A DNA stretch of 64,000 nt, taken from Marispirochaeta sp963667435 (lineage in GTDB: Bacteria; Spirochaetota; Spirochaetia; JC444; Marispirochaetaceae). The DNA lies in contig OY763414.1 of assembly GCA_963667435.1 (NCBI GenBank), positions 2,418,001 through 2,482,000 on the forward strand, given 5' to 3'. This document shows, in pieces, positions 33,660 through 42,617 of the stretch. The stretch's first letter is position 1. Each line of letters starts with the position of its first letter. Under the pieces are notes generated by a model. The model made no database searches and was not told the origin of the DNA. It saw only the letters and a list, made by a program, of their open reading frames with translations. Position numbers and translations under genes: made by a program.

Positions 33660-34106
33660 TCATGTCAATCCGGTTTTCAAAACAGTATTGAGCTGCATCA
33701 ACATGGGTATAAACCGGATACCGTTCTGCTCCTGAAGCTCTCCTGTTTTCTGAAATCCGAATGCTGCATATATATTTTCAGCATACCTTGAGGAATTAAC
33801 AGAGATAGTATCAGTTTTTCCTTTCAATCGTTGAATTACTTCATTCATCAGTGTTTTTCCTATTCCTCTTTGCTGGTATTGCGAACCAACAAAAAACAGA
33901 GAAATATGTTTACTATCTCTTACTTCTATAATACCCGCAATTTTTCCATCGCTCTTATAGGTAAGCAATATAGCTCCTGGCTGGATATAATCGATGAAAT
34001 GTTTTTTTCCAGCCTCTGAATACTCAAACCCGACAAATGTATCAAATACCTTCAAAACCATTTCTGATATCTCTGTCTCTTCCCCAATGTTAAACTGGTC
34101 TATCAT
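33660..34106 (-). CDS. GNAT family N-acetyltransferase
   Basis: A 148-residue acetyltransferase. The acetyl-CoA binding motif is QYQQRGIGKTLMNEVI near residue 90, preceded by the beta strand HISLFFVG. The substrate is unknown. The ATG at 34106 has GGGAGG 8 bases upstream; the longer frame from a TTG at 34130 has none. It is divergent from the aldo/keto reductase. Confidence 0.85.
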   Translation of the reverse strand: MIDQFNIGEETEISEMVLKVFDTFVGFEYSEAGKKHFIDYIQPGAILLTYKSDGKIAGIIEVRDSKHISLFFVGSQYQQRGIGKTLMNEVIQRLKGKTDTISVNSSRYAENIYAAFGFQKTGELQEQNGIRFIPMLMQLNTVLKTGLT

Positions 34107-34208
34107 TGTTACAGCCTCCCTCTTTTTCAATCATACCTTCTCAATCTTGAGCCTTATATTTAGTACATTTATCTAAAGGATATAGGTTGTTGCATGGAGG
34201 CCGGTCAA

Positions 34209-35162
34209 ATGAAACAAGTTGCTCTTGGTACCCAAGGATTACGTGTACCTTCAATCGGATTAGGCTGCATGGGAATGTCTGATTTTTATGGCTCTTCCTC
34301 AGAAACGGAGAATCTTAAGGTATTGGATCATGCTGCTGCTATTGGATGTACATTCTGGGACACATCCGATATGTATGGCCCTTTTACCAATGAAATATTG
34401 TTGTCAAAAGCCCTCAAGGGACGCAGGGAACAAATCACACTATCCACAAAATTTGGAGTTTCCCGGGGAAAGGACGGCAGCTGGTACGGGATCAAAGGTA
34501 ATCCTGAATATGTAAAAGCCAGCTGCGATGCCTCGCTGAAGAGGCTTGATACTGACTATATTGATTTATATTATCAGCACCGAATTGATCCGGATACTCC
34601 AATAGAAGAGACCGTCGGGGCTATGTCAGATCTCGTAAAAGCAGGAAAAGTGCGTTATATAGGTCTGTCGGAAGCTGATCCCGAAACAATTGAGCGCGCC
34701 AATAGAGTTCACCCCGTCAGTGCTCTTCAAACAGAATACTCCTTATGGTCCCGGGACATTGAGAAGGAGATTCTTCCCACAATAAGCAGACTGAATATCG
34801 GTTTTGTCGCCTACAGTCCGATTGGCCGCGGGTTTTTATCCGGGACAATTAAATCAAGAAGTGATCTGCAAACAGGGGACTGGAGATTAGAGAACCCGCG
34901 CTTTACAGAAAAAGCTCTCGCAGCAAACACTCACTTGGTAGACATTGTCGCAGAGATCGCCGGAGAAATGGGTATTACACCAGCACAGGTCGCACTGGCA
35001 TGGATTCTTTCACGGCGGACATCCATTGCCGCAATACCCGGTACAAGAAAGATAAGCCGCCTGGATGAAAACTGGTCTTCACGGGAGGTTGAATTAAAGC
35101 CGGACCACCTGAGTCGTCTGGAATCATTAATTACAAACGGTGTAACCGGGAAGCGCTATTGA
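34209..35162 (+). CDS. Aldo/keto reductase
   Basis: A 317-residue NADPH-dependent (beta/alpha)8 reductase. The catalytic tetrad is visible: Asp and Tyr in WDTSDMYGP, Lys in LSTKFG, and His in YYQHRID. The coenzyme-binding end is typical (AAIPGTRKISRLDEN). It resembles the YakC/AKR13-like group (LGCMGMSDFYG) that reduces aldehydes and ketones. The ATG at 34209 has GGAGG 8 bases before it, better than the ATG at 34194. The AraC-Ogt gene follows after 53 bases. Confidence 0.93.
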   Translation: MKQVALGTQGLRVPSIGLGCMGMSDFYGSSSETENLKVLDHAAAIGCTFWDTSDMYGPFTNEILLSKALKGRREQITLSTKFGVSRGKDGSWYGIKGNPEYVKASCDASLKRLDTDYIDLYYQHRIDPDTPIEETVGAMSDLVKAGKVRYIGLSEADPETIERANRVHPVSALQTEYSLWSRDIEKEILPTISRLNIGFVAYSPIGRGFLSGTIKSRSDLQTGDWRLENPRFTEKALAANTHLVDIVAEIAGEMGITPAQVALAWILSRRTSIAAIPGTRKISRLDENWSSREVELKPDHLSRLESLITNGVTGKRY

Positions 35163-35215
35163 TTTGCAGCAAGAATCGGGTGGAATTCATTTGTCCTGCA
35201 GCATAGATTTACTGT

Positions 35216-36043
35216 ATGACAGATTATGAACGGATTGCCCGGGTAATTCGCTACATCGATGAATATCATACTGAGCAGCCCGATCTGGCGGCCCTGGCTG
35301 ATTATGTCGGTTTAAGCCCATCCCGGTTCCACCACCTATTCTCTTCCTGGGCGGCAATTACACCTAAAGATTTTCTCCAATGCATCACTTTGAACCATGC
35401 AAAGGAACTGCTTAAAAAGGGCAATAGTGTTCTGGATACTGCTTTAGACTCCGGATTATCGGGAGCCGGCCGGCTGCACGACCTCTGTGTTACGTTAGAA
35501 GCGGCCTCCCCCGGAGAATTGAAAACTGGAGGCCGTGGATGGACAATTCTGGCCGGTTTCGGCGTAAGCCCCTTCGGGAAATGCCTGATAGGTGAAAGCC
35601 CGCGAGGAATTTGCCACCTTTCATTTGTTGATACCGGAAACGAGGGGAAGGAATGGAACTGTCTGCAAGAATCCTGGCCGCAGGCAGAGCTGCAACTGGA
35701 TAATATACGAGCAGTAGAATTGCTTAATCTGATTTTCAATCCTGCTCCGGTATCCCGTCCAGGGTTAAAAGCATATGTACACGGCACACCGTTTCAAATT
35801 CAGGTATGGCGGGCACTGATGAATATTCAGCCGGGAACCCTGGTATCATACCGAATGCTTGCTGAACTCGTGGGCAATGCTCATGCGGCACGTGCGGTAG
35901 GACGCGCCATTGGTCGTAATCCATTGGCCTTCCTTATCCCATGTCACCGGGTCATCCGAGAAACCGGTATAATGGGAAACTACAAATGGGGGTTTGACCG
36001 CAAGCGTGTAATTGTTGCCTGGGAAAGTGCAGATCGTTATTAA
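35216..36043 (+). CDS. AraC-type HTH fused to O6-methylguanine-DNA methyltransferase (Ada-like, short form)
   Basis: A 275-residue fusion: an N-terminal AraC DNA-binding domain (residues 5-100, LAALADYVGLSPSRFHHLFSSW) and a C-terminal alkyltransferase (about 105-270) with the active-site Cys in IPCHRVI near residue 242 and the GNYKWG recognition element. It repairs O6-alkylguanine by irreversible transfer to its Cys. The N-terminal zinc domain with the methylphosphotriester Cys of classical Ada is missing, so the usual activation signal is absent or comes through the C-terminal Cys. That point is inference. Confidence 0.92.
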   Translation: MTDYERIARVIRYIDEYHTEQPDLAALADYVGLSPSRFHHLFSSWAAITPKDFLQCITLNHAKELLKKGNSVLDTALDSGLSGAGRLHDLCVTLEAASPGELKTGGRGWTILAGFGVSPFGKCLIGESPRGICHLSFVDTGNEGKEWNCLQESWPQAELQLDNIRAVELLNLIFNPAPVSRPGLKAYVHGTPFQIQVWRALMNIQPGTLVSYRMLAELVGNAHAARAVGRAIGRNPLAFLIPCHRVIRETGIMGNYKWGFDRKRVIVAWESADRY

Positions 36044-36054
36044 TAGGAGCCTCT

Positions 36055-37068
36055 CTACAATGCTGCACTACTATTGTTTGCTAGACTGATAATCGTTCTT
36101 CCCTTTGAATTACCCTTAAGCATAGAAGTTATTCTCTCAGGAAGTTCTTCTAAAGATATCTCATTACACAGATTTTGCAGCATAGCAGGTTTCCAGCTCT
36201 GTGCTAATTTATTCCATACGGTTTCCCGAATATGCAAAGGACAGTTCTGGGAATCAATACCGATTAAAGATACACCCCGTAAAATAAAAGGATATATGGT
36301 CAATTCCAGGTTCCCAGAAGCGACATTACCACAGCAGGTTATTGTGCCCATTGGATTTACCGATTTCAGAATGTTTTCCAATATTATGCCGCCTACAGTA
36401 TCAACAGCACCGGCGTACTCTGGTTTTAACAGAGGTTTTTTATCAAGAGCCTCGAAATCAGTTCTCAGAACTATCTCTTTCACACCCAGACTCATCAGAT
36501 AGTCTTTCTCAGATTCTTTTCCTGTAACTGCAATAACCGAATAGCCTAACTTACCCAGAATTGCAATACTCAAAATGCCGACGCCTCCGGTGGCTCCAGA
36601 CACAATCACATTTCCGTCATCGGGCTTCACAAGTTCAGTTAATCGAAGAACCGACATTCCCGCTGTTAATCCGGCCGTTCCGTATATCATGGCTTCCCTG
36701 CAGGTTAATTCAACCGGTAATTTTACCGCCCATTGAGAAGGGACCTGTATGTATTCAGCAAATCCACCATCTGTATTCATCCCCAGGTCGTAGCTGGTAA
36801 CAATAACTTTATCACCTGGGGAAAATAAGCTGTTCTCCGATCTGACAACTGTACCGGCCGCATCTATTCCCGGAGTATGGGGGTAGGTTCTGGTTACGCC
36901 TTTGTTTCCCGTTGCTGAAAGTGCATCCTTATAATTAAGCGAAGAATATTCCACCCGGACAAGGAGATCTCCTTCCGGAAGATTCGCTATTCGTCTTTTT
37001 CCTATATGGCCCGAGAACACACCATCTACCTGGTCCACAATATATGCATTAAACTCCTGCTTATTCAT
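36055..37068 (-). CDS. YhdH/AcuI family MDR oxidoreductase (acryloyl-CoA or quinone reductase-like)
   Basis: A 337-residue zinc-free medium-chain reductase of the YhdH/YhfP/AcuI group. Typical motifs are SSLNYKDALSATGNKGVTRTYPHTPGIDAAG at the start, YGTAGLTAGMSV, and the NADPH site VSGATGGVGILSIAILGKLGY. AcuI reduces acryloyl-CoA to propionyl-CoA with NADPH; other members act on quinones or enals. No DMSP or acrylate genes are adjacent, so a detoxifying role is equally possible. It is convergent with the AraC-Ogt gene. Confidence 0.9.
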   Translation of the reverse strand: MNKQEFNAYIVDQVDGVFSGHIGKRRIANLPEGDLLVRVEYSSLNYKDALSATGNKGVTRTYPHTPGIDAAGTVVRSENSLFSPGDKVIVTSYDLGMNTDGGFAEYIQVPSQWAVKLPVELTCREAMIYGTAGLTAGMSVLRLTELVKPDDGNVIVSGATGGVGILSIAILGKLGYSVIAVTGKESEKDYLMSLGVKEIVLRTDFEALDKKPLLKPEYAGAVDTVGGIILENILKSVNPMGTITCCGNVASGNLELTIYPFILRGVSLIGIDSQNCPLHIRETVWNKLAQSWKPAMLQNLCNEISLEELPERITSMLKGNSKGRTIISLANNSSAAL

Positions 37069-37143
37069 ATGTAAATCTCCCCTATTCGACCTTTGTATGC
37101 AGTCCTGTATAGCACATTATTACATTTTAATCTGAATCCACGG

Positions 37144-37482
37144 CTAAATACTCAACAGAGTCTGATTGGATTTTAACAGGTCGGTTAAGGGTTCTCCCCA
37201 ATATTTTAACTCAATTCCCAGTTCTTCCAGTTGATCAGAAACGCCTAGCTGATCCGCACAGGCTTTGCACGCAGAGAATATAACGCCATCCTGAATCATG
37301 TCCAAAAGACGTTTCTGCATTGTTTCATTCTCAGAAACAAGTTTCGCTGTTGCACCCCAGATAATAATGGTTACATTCTTCCACCAGCCTTTAAGCATGG
37401 CATTATGGGCATACATAAATACCATTTTTTCTGAGGTTACAACGTTGTCATTTGTCCATAAAATAAACAGTTCTTCGGTCAT
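37144..37482 (-). CDS. DsrE-family protein
   Basis: A 112-residue DsrE/F-like protein: a ILWTNDNVV N-terminal strand, YAHNAMLKGWWKNVTIIIWGA, and a pair of cysteines in SACKACADQLG near residue 73. The Cys position matches sulfur-carrier members, but no other sulfur-relay genes are nearby, so the role is unclear. GGAG lies 7 bases before the ATG. Confidence 0.82.
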   Translation of the reverse strand: MTEELFILWTNDNVVTSEKMVFMYAHNAMLKGWWKNVTIIIWGATAKLVSENETMQKRLLDMIQDGVIFSACKACADQLGVSDQLEELGIELKYWGEPLTDLLKSNQTLLSI

Positions 37483-37504
37483 TTAATTCTCCTTTTTTGC
37501 TTTA

Positions 37505-37909
37505 TCAAAGACTAAAAACCTGGAATAAATAAATTACTCCGGCAACACACATAATTACACTCAGAATAAGCATATTAATAAAAGCGTATACAACCGCCTC
37601 TCTTCGTGGCGGCTTTAAATCAACTTTTGATGGAAGAAAATAGACAATCTGAAATAATAAAAAGACTGAACATGTTTCAATTATCCGCGCAAGCACAGGA
37701 TTATCAAGATCTCTCACTAAGTTAATAATATAGTAGTCAGGATTCAATCTGAAGGTTGTAATTAGTAACAGAAATATCAGGAAAATATTCAAACAAGACT
37801 GAAATGCAAATACTCCGCGTTTTGATTTCAGCACAGCTACTCTTAATATTAATCCAGCAATATAGATGATGAAAATACAGGCAAGTATTATTGCTTTTTT
37901 CCAGTGCAT
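37505..37909 (-). CDS. Four-helix membrane protein, hypothetical
   Basis: A 134-residue hydrophobic protein with four predicted helices (about residues 5-25, 38-55, 75-95 and 108-130). No recognised family. It follows the next upstream gene closely, with AAGGAACG before the ATG, and lies 22 bases before dsrE-like on the same strand, so it may share its transcript. Confidence 0.6.
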   Translation of the reverse strand: MHWKKAIILACIFIIYIAGLILRVAVLKSKRGVFAFQSCLNIFLIFLLLITTFRLNPDYYIINLVRDLDNPVLARIIETCSVFLLFQIVYFLPSKVDLKPPRREAVVYAFINMLILSVIMCVAGVIYLFQVFSL

Positions 37910-37946
37910 CTTCGTTCCTTATTTTTAATTCTTGATACATCAGGAT

Positions 37947-38300
37947 CTATCTGTTAATTTCATCCTCAATAAATATCAAAAATCTCGGATTGAAATTCAC
38001 TTTTATAACTGTTGTTTTTTTCGTAATAATTATACGTGATGATTTTTGGGTATTCTGGAGTATGTTTAGTGAATGAATATCTCGAAATGAAAAGGAACAT
38101 ATTATTTCGTCAGAATCTTCAACAACAATCTTCATTTCATTATAGGCCGGACTGATTGTTACCGTAATTTTTTGTTTTACCAGGTTCTCAAAAGAATATG
38201 TTGATACATTATAAAAAAACGGGACTTGTGAGATCTGGTCTTCAAACACAGGTTCAACGCCAAATAATGAAATAAGCTCATATTCTTCCGGTATATTCAT
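37947..38300 (-). CDS. Hypothetical soluble protein
   Basis: A 117-residue protein, beta-rich in appearance, without signal peptide or membrane segment. No family recognised. The ATG at 38300 has GAGG 6 bases upstream; an in-frame GTG at 38324 is the alternative. It is tightly packed between a VOC gene and a membrane protein gene on the same strand. Confidence 0.55.
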   Translation of the reverse strand: MNIPEEYELISLFGVEPVFEDQISQVPFFYNVSTYSFENLVKQKITVTISPAYNEMKIVVEDSDEIICSFSFRDIHSLNILQNTQKSSRIIITKKTTVIKVNFNPRFLIFIEDEINR

Positions 38301-38355
38301 GTATTTCCTCAAATAGGTGGACACCGTCTTCCTGCGAATAATTCACTTAAAATTC

Positions 38356-38748
38356 TTAACCCTTTATAAACGACCCGATCTCTATCAGGTTCCCTTCGGG
38401 ATCTGCTATATAACAGGTTCTCTGCCCCCACGGTTCTGTTGTCGGCTCAAGAACTGATATTGCTCCTTTTTGAAGAACTTCATTATAGGTTCGGTCGACA
38501 GCATCATAATTCTCCACACTTAAAGCAATTTCGCCATGGCCATTCAGTTTCTGAACATATTTGAAGCTATGGTTCACCAATTTCTCGAAATCTGTCCTTC
38601 TATAAAGTAAAAATAAAGTTCCATCTTTTTCCAAAAAAACATTAGTTGTATTTTCATCTTCTTTAATATTAAAGCCCAAAACATCCCTGTAAAACCGAAC
38701 CATAACTGGCATATCTTTTACAAAAAGCCCAAATCCATCTAACTTCAT
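38356..38748 (-). CDS. VOC family (glyoxalase/bleomycin-resistance-like) protein
   Basis: A 130-residue paired beta-alpha-beta-beta-beta protein. The start FGLFVKDMPVMVRFYRDVLGF, the middle GHGEIALSVENYDAVDRTY and the end PWGQRTCYIADPEGNLIEIGSF are typical of the superfamily, with a late metal-type Glu in LIEIG. Members bind or modify small molecules, often antibiotics or toxic aldehydes. The substrate is unknown. AGAGG lies before the ATG. Confidence 0.88.
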   Translation of the reverse strand: MKLDGFGLFVKDMPVMVRFYRDVLGFNIKEDENTTNVFLEKDGTLFLLYRRTDFEKLVNHSFKYVQKLNGHGEIALSVENYDAVDRTYNEVLQKGAISVLEPTTEPWGQRTCYIADPEGNLIEIGSFIKG

Positions 38749-38805
38749 TTTTTCCTCTGAATAACAAAAAATTGAGTGTGTATGAACGTATTTCGATATT
38801 CACTT

Positions 38806-39450
38806 CTATGCAGGATTCCGCTCTAAACCGGTATCAGCGAAAAGAGTTTTTATTCCTAAAAGAATATAGAAAATTCCTGCGATCTTATGTAAAATCAATA
38901 CATTCTTTTCAAATACCTTCCTCATTCCCTTATTTGAGAAAATAAGGGAAACAAAAGAATACCAAGTCAACGAGATAAACAGCAGAGTCAGGAAAGAAGC
39001 AAATTTAATTGTAATACCCATATTCTGAGGCACAAGTGTTGCAAAAAGACTCGATATAAAGATTGCAGTTTTTGGATTTGATAAATTTACCATCAGGCCT
39101 TTACGGAAATGGCTGAAATCTGAACAGTTTCTGCTTTCTTCAATCAGCTCAATCTTGCTTTTTATAAAGAATTTTCCGATTCCCAGGGAAATTAAGTAAA
39201 CGGCTCCTGCAATCTTCAGTAGTTTAAATAACCAGGGAGCAAGGATAAACAGCATACTGATCCCCAGGAAACCGGAAACGGTCCATATGGCTGTACCTGC
39301 TACTATTCCAAGCACAGTATATAGTGCATCTTTTTTTCCGTACTGGATTGAAGTGTTTACTGAAACAAGAAAATTGGGTCCCGGAGTAATCACGGCAATA
39401 ACCCAAAATACCGCAATTTTGTATAAAGTACTCATATAAACAGCATTCAT
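38806..39450 (-). CDS. LysE family exporter
   Basis: A 214-residue membrane protein with about six helices and the LysE/RhtB signature ITPGPNFLVSVNTSIQYGKK near residue 20, then NLSNPKTAIFISSL near 125. It likely exports an amino acid or similar metabolite by proton exchange. GAGGGGG precedes the ATG. A second LysE protein lies at 49663-50292. Confidence 0.9.
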   Translation of the reverse strand: MNAVYMSTLYKIAVFWVIAVITPGPNFLVSVNTSIQYGKKDALYTVLGIVAGTAIWTVSGFLGISMLFILAPWLFKLLKIAGAVYLISLGIGKFFIKSKIELIEESRNCSDFSHFRKGLMVNLSNPKTAIFISSLFATLVPQNMGITIKFASFLTLLFISLTWYSFVSLIFSNKGMRKVFEKNVLILHKIAGIFYILLGIKTLFADTGLERNPA

Positions 39451-39484
39451 ATTTTCCCCCTCAATGGATCCCCTCTAACACATT

Positions 39485-40012
39485 TTAAATTTTTAAGCCG
39501 GTACTGATAATCTCAAGCAAATGTTGTACTGAGATCTTCTCGCCTGTTGCCTCATTGAAAACATTCTCATCAAGCATTCTATCAATATACAGAATACCAT
39601 CCAAATGATCGATCTCATGCTGAAAGCAGCGAGCCATTTGCCCATTTCTCTCTATTGTATTAGTTTCTCCAAACCTGTCCTGATATTTAACCACAATTTC
39701 TGCATAACGGTTAACTCTACCGATAAAACCGGGCAGAGATAGACATCCTTCATAACCGGGTTCTTCTCCCGATTTATGGATTATCTCAGGATTTATTAAC
39801 TCGAAATACTCTCCCAGATAATCAATCACTACTATCCTTTTTAAGAGCGAAACCTGGGGAGCCGCCAGTGCAGCACCACCGCCGTGATTTTTCAGGGTGT
39901 ATGATATTGAATCAATTTTACTATGCAAGCTTTTGTGAAATACATTGACCGGAGAACACCTGGTTCTTAATCGGCTATCACTAAAATGCAGGATAGTTTC
40001 CAGTTTGCTCAT
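39485..40012 (-). CDS. def: Peptide deformylase
   Basis: A 175-residue metallohydrolase that removes the formyl group from nascent proteins. Motif 1 GGGAALAAPQ, motif 2 EGCLSLPG (Cys ligand) and motif 3 QHEIDHLDG (two His ligands and catalytic Glu) are all present. It is not next to fmt, the usual neighbour, and sits among detoxification genes beside folD, so it may be a second copy. Extra deformylases can lower sensitivity to deformylase inhibitors. Confidence 0.93.
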   Translation of the reverse strand: MSKLETILHFSDSRLRTRCSPVNVFHKSLHSKIDSISYTLKNHGGGAALAAPQVSLLKRIVVIDYLGEYFELINPEIIHKSGEEPGYEGCLSLPGFIGRVNRYAEIVVKYQDRFGETNTIERNGQMARCFQHEIDHLDGILYIDRMLDENVFNEATGEKISVQHLLEIISTGLKI

Positions 40013-40084
40013 TTTATTAAAATCCTTAGAAAGAAAGACATTGGTAGTATATGGATATCAATCTTTGTGTCCTTCCGGTATCAT

Positions 40085-40927
40085 TCACTGATTTATCATT
40101 CGCTCAGCAGCTTCAACAGTTTGAGAAATCAAAGTAATAATTGTCATAGGCCCAACTCCGCCGGGAACAGGAGTATAGGCAGAAGTTCTTGTATATGCCT
40201 TTTTTTCTACGTCTCCAATGCCTCCTTTATGATAACCCGCATCAACCAAGACCGCGCCCTCTTTTATCCATTCGGATTTAATAAAATCAGGCTTCCCTAT
40301 AGCGGCAACAACAATATCAGAACTCTGTACTATTTCCGGTAAGTTTTCTGTTTTAGAATGACAAATTGTCACGGTCGCATTTTCATTCAACAACAGCATT
40401 GCAATTGGCTTTCCGAGTATTGCACTTCGCCCAACAACAACGGCACGTTTACCCTGTATAGGGATGTTATAATGCTTCAACAACTTCATTATGCCCCCGG
40501 GTGTTGCAGAAACAAATACATTTTCCTGAAATGACATCTGCCCGAAACCGAATGCCGTAACGCCATCAACATCTTTTGCTTCCGATATATGATTAAAGCA
40601 CAGTCGTTCGTCTATCTGTTTCGGGACAGGATGTTGAAGTAAAATTCCAAAAACAGTTTCATCATTATTCAATCTTTCGATTACTTCGAGTAATTTCTCT
40701 GTTGTGGTATCTTCCGGCAATTCAACTTTGACTGTCCCTAAACCAACTCTTTTACATGCGTTCGTTTTCATATTAACATAAATCTTAGATGAAGGATCAT
40801 TACCCACAAGGATTGTAGCCAATACCGGAACAGCCTTAGACTTCTGCAGTATGAGTTCAACCCTTTTTTTAAGTTCTTCTTCTATTATAAGGGATAACTG
40901 TTTTCCATCAAGCAATATAGGTTCCAC
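40085..40927 (-). CDS. folD: Bifunctional methylenetetrahydrofolate dehydrogenase/cyclohydrolase
   Basis: A 280-residue FolD: start PILLDGKQLS, active-site region KIYVNMKTNACKRVGL (Lys near residue 53), LLQHPVPKQID, PATPGG-like SATPGGIMKLL, VVGRSAILGKP and GGVGPMTIITL. It interconverts 5,10-methylene- and 10-formyl-tetrahydrofolate using NADP. The GTG at 40927 is chosen because GGAG lies 6 bases before it and the length then fits the family; the open frame extends to 41002. The pairing with def links formyl-folate supply to formyl-Met metabolism, though 73 bases separate them. Confidence 0.93.
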   Translation of the reverse strand: MEPILLDGKQLSLIIEEELKKRVELILQKSKAVPVLATILVGNDPSSKIYVNMKTNACKRVGLGTVKVELPEDTTTEKLLEVIERLNNDETVFGILLQHPVPKQIDERLCFNHISEAKDVDGVTAFGFGQMSFQENVFVSATPGGIMKLLKHYNIPIQGKRAVVVGRSAILGKPIAMLLLNENATVTICHSKTENLPEIVQSSDIVVAAIGKPDFIKSEWIKEGAVLVDAGYHKGGIGDVEKKAYTRTSAYTPVPGGVGPMTIITLISQTVEAAERMINQ

Positions 40928-41050
40928 TGAGTTCTCCTGCAAGGACATTCCTGGCATATATAGATACATGATCCAGGATCCGATTAAACTATACGAACAC
41001 AATTCATATAAATAGCTCTAAAAACTTCAACTCAGATAAACTGAAATGGT

Positions 41051-41497
41051 TTAGATGTAATTGTAGTATATATTTTCAGTATCGTTCTCTTTACTTTTAT
41101 CTGTCAGTTTCTCAAGGAGGGATGCTGTAAATCCTCCAAGTTCATACTTATCAATATCAGATAATTTCACCCATACATATTCTTCAGCTTCATCGTTTAA
41201 TACTACATCGATAGAATCTGTTCTGCACTGATAATCAATAAAAAGGAAATGCCTGTCTTTATAGAAATCGTTGGTATAAAAACATTCTTTTATTCCCAAC
41301 AACCTAATATCATGTATCTTCAAGCCGGTTTCTTCATCTATTTCCCTTATCAACGCATCTTCCATCTTTTCCCCGTATTCTACATGCCCCCCCGGGATAA
41401 TAAATTTATCATCCCATTTGTGTGATCTGCATAGTAGAATTTCATTCTGTGGATTAAAAATAACTGCACTGACGGTTAATTCCGGGTATCTTTTCAT
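41051..41497 (-). CDS. NUDIX hydrolase
   Basis: A 148-residue hydrolase with a complete Nudix box, GHVEYGEKMEDALIREIDEETGL, in pieces fitting GX5EX7REUXEEXGU near residues 40-62. It cleaves a nucleoside diphosphate linked to another group; the substrate is unknown. AAAGAGAA precedes the ATG. Confidence 0.9.
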   Translation of the reverse strand: MKRYPELTVSAVIFNPQNEILLCRSHKWDDKFIIPGGHVEYGEKMEDALIREIDEETGLKIHDIRLLGIKECFYTNDFYKDRHFLFIDYQCRTDSIDVVLNDEAEEYVWVKLSDIDKYELGGFTASLLEKLTDKSKENDTENIYYNYI

Positions 41498-41630
41498 TTC
41501 TCTTTATTCTCAAATGGATTTTATGGCAACTTTGACGCCAGATTAACACGATGCAACAACCTCCTATCTTGCAAGGAGAATATTATCAAGCATCAGTAGC
41601 CACAACATATTTCAAGTATATTACAGAAAA

Positions 41631-42113
41631 CTAAAATGTGTATTCCCAATATCCCACATTTATCCAATTCTCAAACTTGAATCCGACTTCAGTAAACTCT
41701 GCAACTTTTTTGAATCCCATCATTTCGTGTAGAGCGATACTGCCACTGTTGGGAAGTGCGATTCCTGCAATTGCACGATGAAAACCTTTCACCTCTAAAT
41801 CTTGCAATAGCTGTCTATACAATTGTGTGCCTATTCCTTTGCGGAGATTGTTTTTATCTACATACACAGTAGTTTCCACAGAAAATCTATATGCTGTTCT
41901 GCTTCTCCATTTTGTGGCATATGCATACCCTGTCACCACACCATCTTCTTCAAAAACATAATAGGGAAAACTCGCCTGAATATCAGAGATTCTTTTTCTC
42001 ATATCTTTTTCTGCTACAGAGATCTCTTCAAAGGTGATAGAAGTATTTTCAACATAATAATTATAAATATTGCAGATGCCTTCTGCATCTTCAGCTCTAA
42101 CGACTCTGATCAT
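41631..42113 (-). CDS. GNAT N-acetyltransferase, phosphinothricin/arsinothricin acetyltransferase-like
   Basis: A 160-residue enzyme resembling the Pat/ArsN1 group: IRVVRAEDAEGICNIYNYYVENT, YAYATKWRSRTAYRFSVETTVYVD, acetyl-CoA motif RKGIGTQLYRQLL and the end FKFENWINVGYWE. Members acetylate the amino group of phosphinothricin, arsinothricin or methionine sulfone. It sits in a run of detoxification-type genes. AGAGGC precedes the ATG. Confidence 0.85.
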   Translation of the reverse strand: MIRVVRAEDAEGICNIYNYYVENTSITFEEISVAEKDMRKRISDIQASFPYYVFEEDGVVTGYAYATKWRSRTAYRFSVETTVYVDKNNLRKGIGTQLYRQLLQDLEVKGFHRAIAGIALPNSGSIALHEMMGFKKVAEFTEVGFKFENWINVGYWEYTF

Positions 42114-42155
42114 TTATTGCCTCTTTTCTCCTAAGGGAAGCACTCTCTACGGAGA

Positions 42156-42617
42156 TTACATTCCGGAAATTTTCCCTGTAAAACAATCAATATCTATCTT
42201 AAGCACAATAACATTTGATACTGCAGATTCTGATATTTCCCAATCTAAACTCCCAGTATGCTGCTGCATAATAAGTTTCAACCCCCGGATCTTCTGTTCA
42301 ATATCCTTGAGGAGATATACTTTACCAGCACAGATGACAGAGCGATATCTGGTACCATAGCTGCACGCTTTCTTCGAGCCTACTATTTCGATTGAATCGC
42401 TAACTTCTACACAGACATTATTATTTCTCTGTATGACGTCAAGCTTTCTTCCTTCCATGGCAGTATGCAAATAGAAGGAGTGATCACTGTATCCATAATT
42501 CATGGGAATCAGATATGGTATTTTTCCATCAGAAAGAGCAATTCTGCAAATGTAATTATTTGACAGAATTTCATGTATTAAGTGTTGATCAGTTACTTCC
42601 TTATCTCCTCTTCTCAT
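42156..42617 (-). CDS. Pyridoxamine 5'-phosphate oxidase family (NimA-like) flavoprotein
   Basis: A 153-residue split-barrel protein: the N-terminal helix HEILSNNYICRIALSDGKIPYLIPMNYGY, HTAMEGRKLDVIQRNNNVCVEV and SYGTRYRSVICAGKVYLL are typical of the NimA/PNPOx-like group that binds FMN or heme. NimA proteins reduce 5-nitroimidazoles, but most homologs are uncharacterised. Its ATG overlaps the upstream aminotransferase stop by 4 bases. Confidence 0.85.
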   Translation of the reverse strand: MRRGDKEVTDQHLIHEILSNNYICRIALSDGKIPYLIPMNYGYSDHSFYLHTAMEGRKLDVIQRNNNVCVEVSDSIEIVGSKKACSYGTRYRSVICAGKVYLLKDIEQKIRGLKLIMQQHTGSLDWEISESAVSNVIVLKIDIDCFTGKISGM

